From Microvelia longipes (taxonomy: Eukaryota; Arthropoda; Insecta; Hemiptera; Veliidae), in NCBI GenBank assembly GCA_018340805.1, contig JACMZG010000008.1, forward strand, positions 62,133,493-62,197,492: a stretch of DNA of 64,000 nt, read 5' to 3'. This document shows positions 1 through 64,000 of the stretch, piece by piece; within the stretch, counting starts at the first letter, position 1; every line of letters starts with the position of its first letter. The position numbers and the translations under genes were made by a program. A model generated the notes under the pieces. The model did not search any database. It was given only the letters and a program-made list of their open reading frames with translations, and was not told where the DNA came from.

Positions 1-63937
<63,937 letters not shown>

Positions 63938-64000
63938 CTGAAAAAAATTAAATTATAAAAAAATAGTTAAAACTGGCTTCAGTATCTGGGTACTTTGAGA

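Overview
The window looks like AT-rich animal (arthropod, most likely insect) nuclear DNA. Evidence: short spliced exons with GT/AG borders, long introns full of (TA)n and (AAAAT)n microsatellites, many non-autonomous repeats, 5'-truncated LINEs and an LTR element primed by tRNA-Ser. There is no bacterial or plasmid signal. The species cannot be named from sequence alone.

One host gene fills the window. I could assemble 39 minus-strand exons, from about 63,937 down to the left edge, into one open reading frame of about 6,420 nt (about 2,140 codons). Splice phase agrees at every junction. The product is a VPS13-family bridge-like lipid transfer protein. Its closest resemblance, from memory of family motifs, is VPS13D, because of inserts that VPS13A/C lack; A/C-type is the alternative. 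The chorein N terminus lies beyond 64,000 and the end of the C-terminal ATG2_C/PH-like region lies left of base 1. In protein order the window holds the later part of the lipid-transfer rod (63.9-40.6 kb), a Ser/acidic low-complexity linker with a candidate phospho-FFAT motif (39.1-35.3 kb), the VAB/SHR-BD adaptor-binding region (35.0-17.4 kb) and the C-terminal helical/ATG2_C part (16.9-0 kb).

Everything else is intronic and mostly mobile DNA. (1) 3.9-11.35 kb: a Ty3/gypsy-type LTR retrotransposon in minus orientation with about 1.2-kb LTRs, nested inside an older terminal-inverted-repeat (TIR) element. (2) Across 13-63 kb: many copies of a long repeat family that carries a 5S rRNA-like segment. 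(3) Several TIR/foldback elements: 0.36, 12.3, 24.0, 26.0, 29.5, 30.2, 34.7, 36.6, 50.7 and 58.3 kb. (4) Two 5'-truncated non-LTR retrotransposons, at 21.8-22.6 kb and 60.4-61.2 kb. (5) A GC-rich palindromic family at 14.9, 38.4, 43.8 and 56.9 kb. No complete RNA gene and no second host gene were found.

The most useful second looks are the 5S-linked repeat family, the 1.19-kb foldback element held between two (TA)n tracts, the candidate phospho-FFAT motif, and the nested retrotransposon whose reading frames are broken mainly by small indels. Family assignments rest on remembered motifs; no database search was run.
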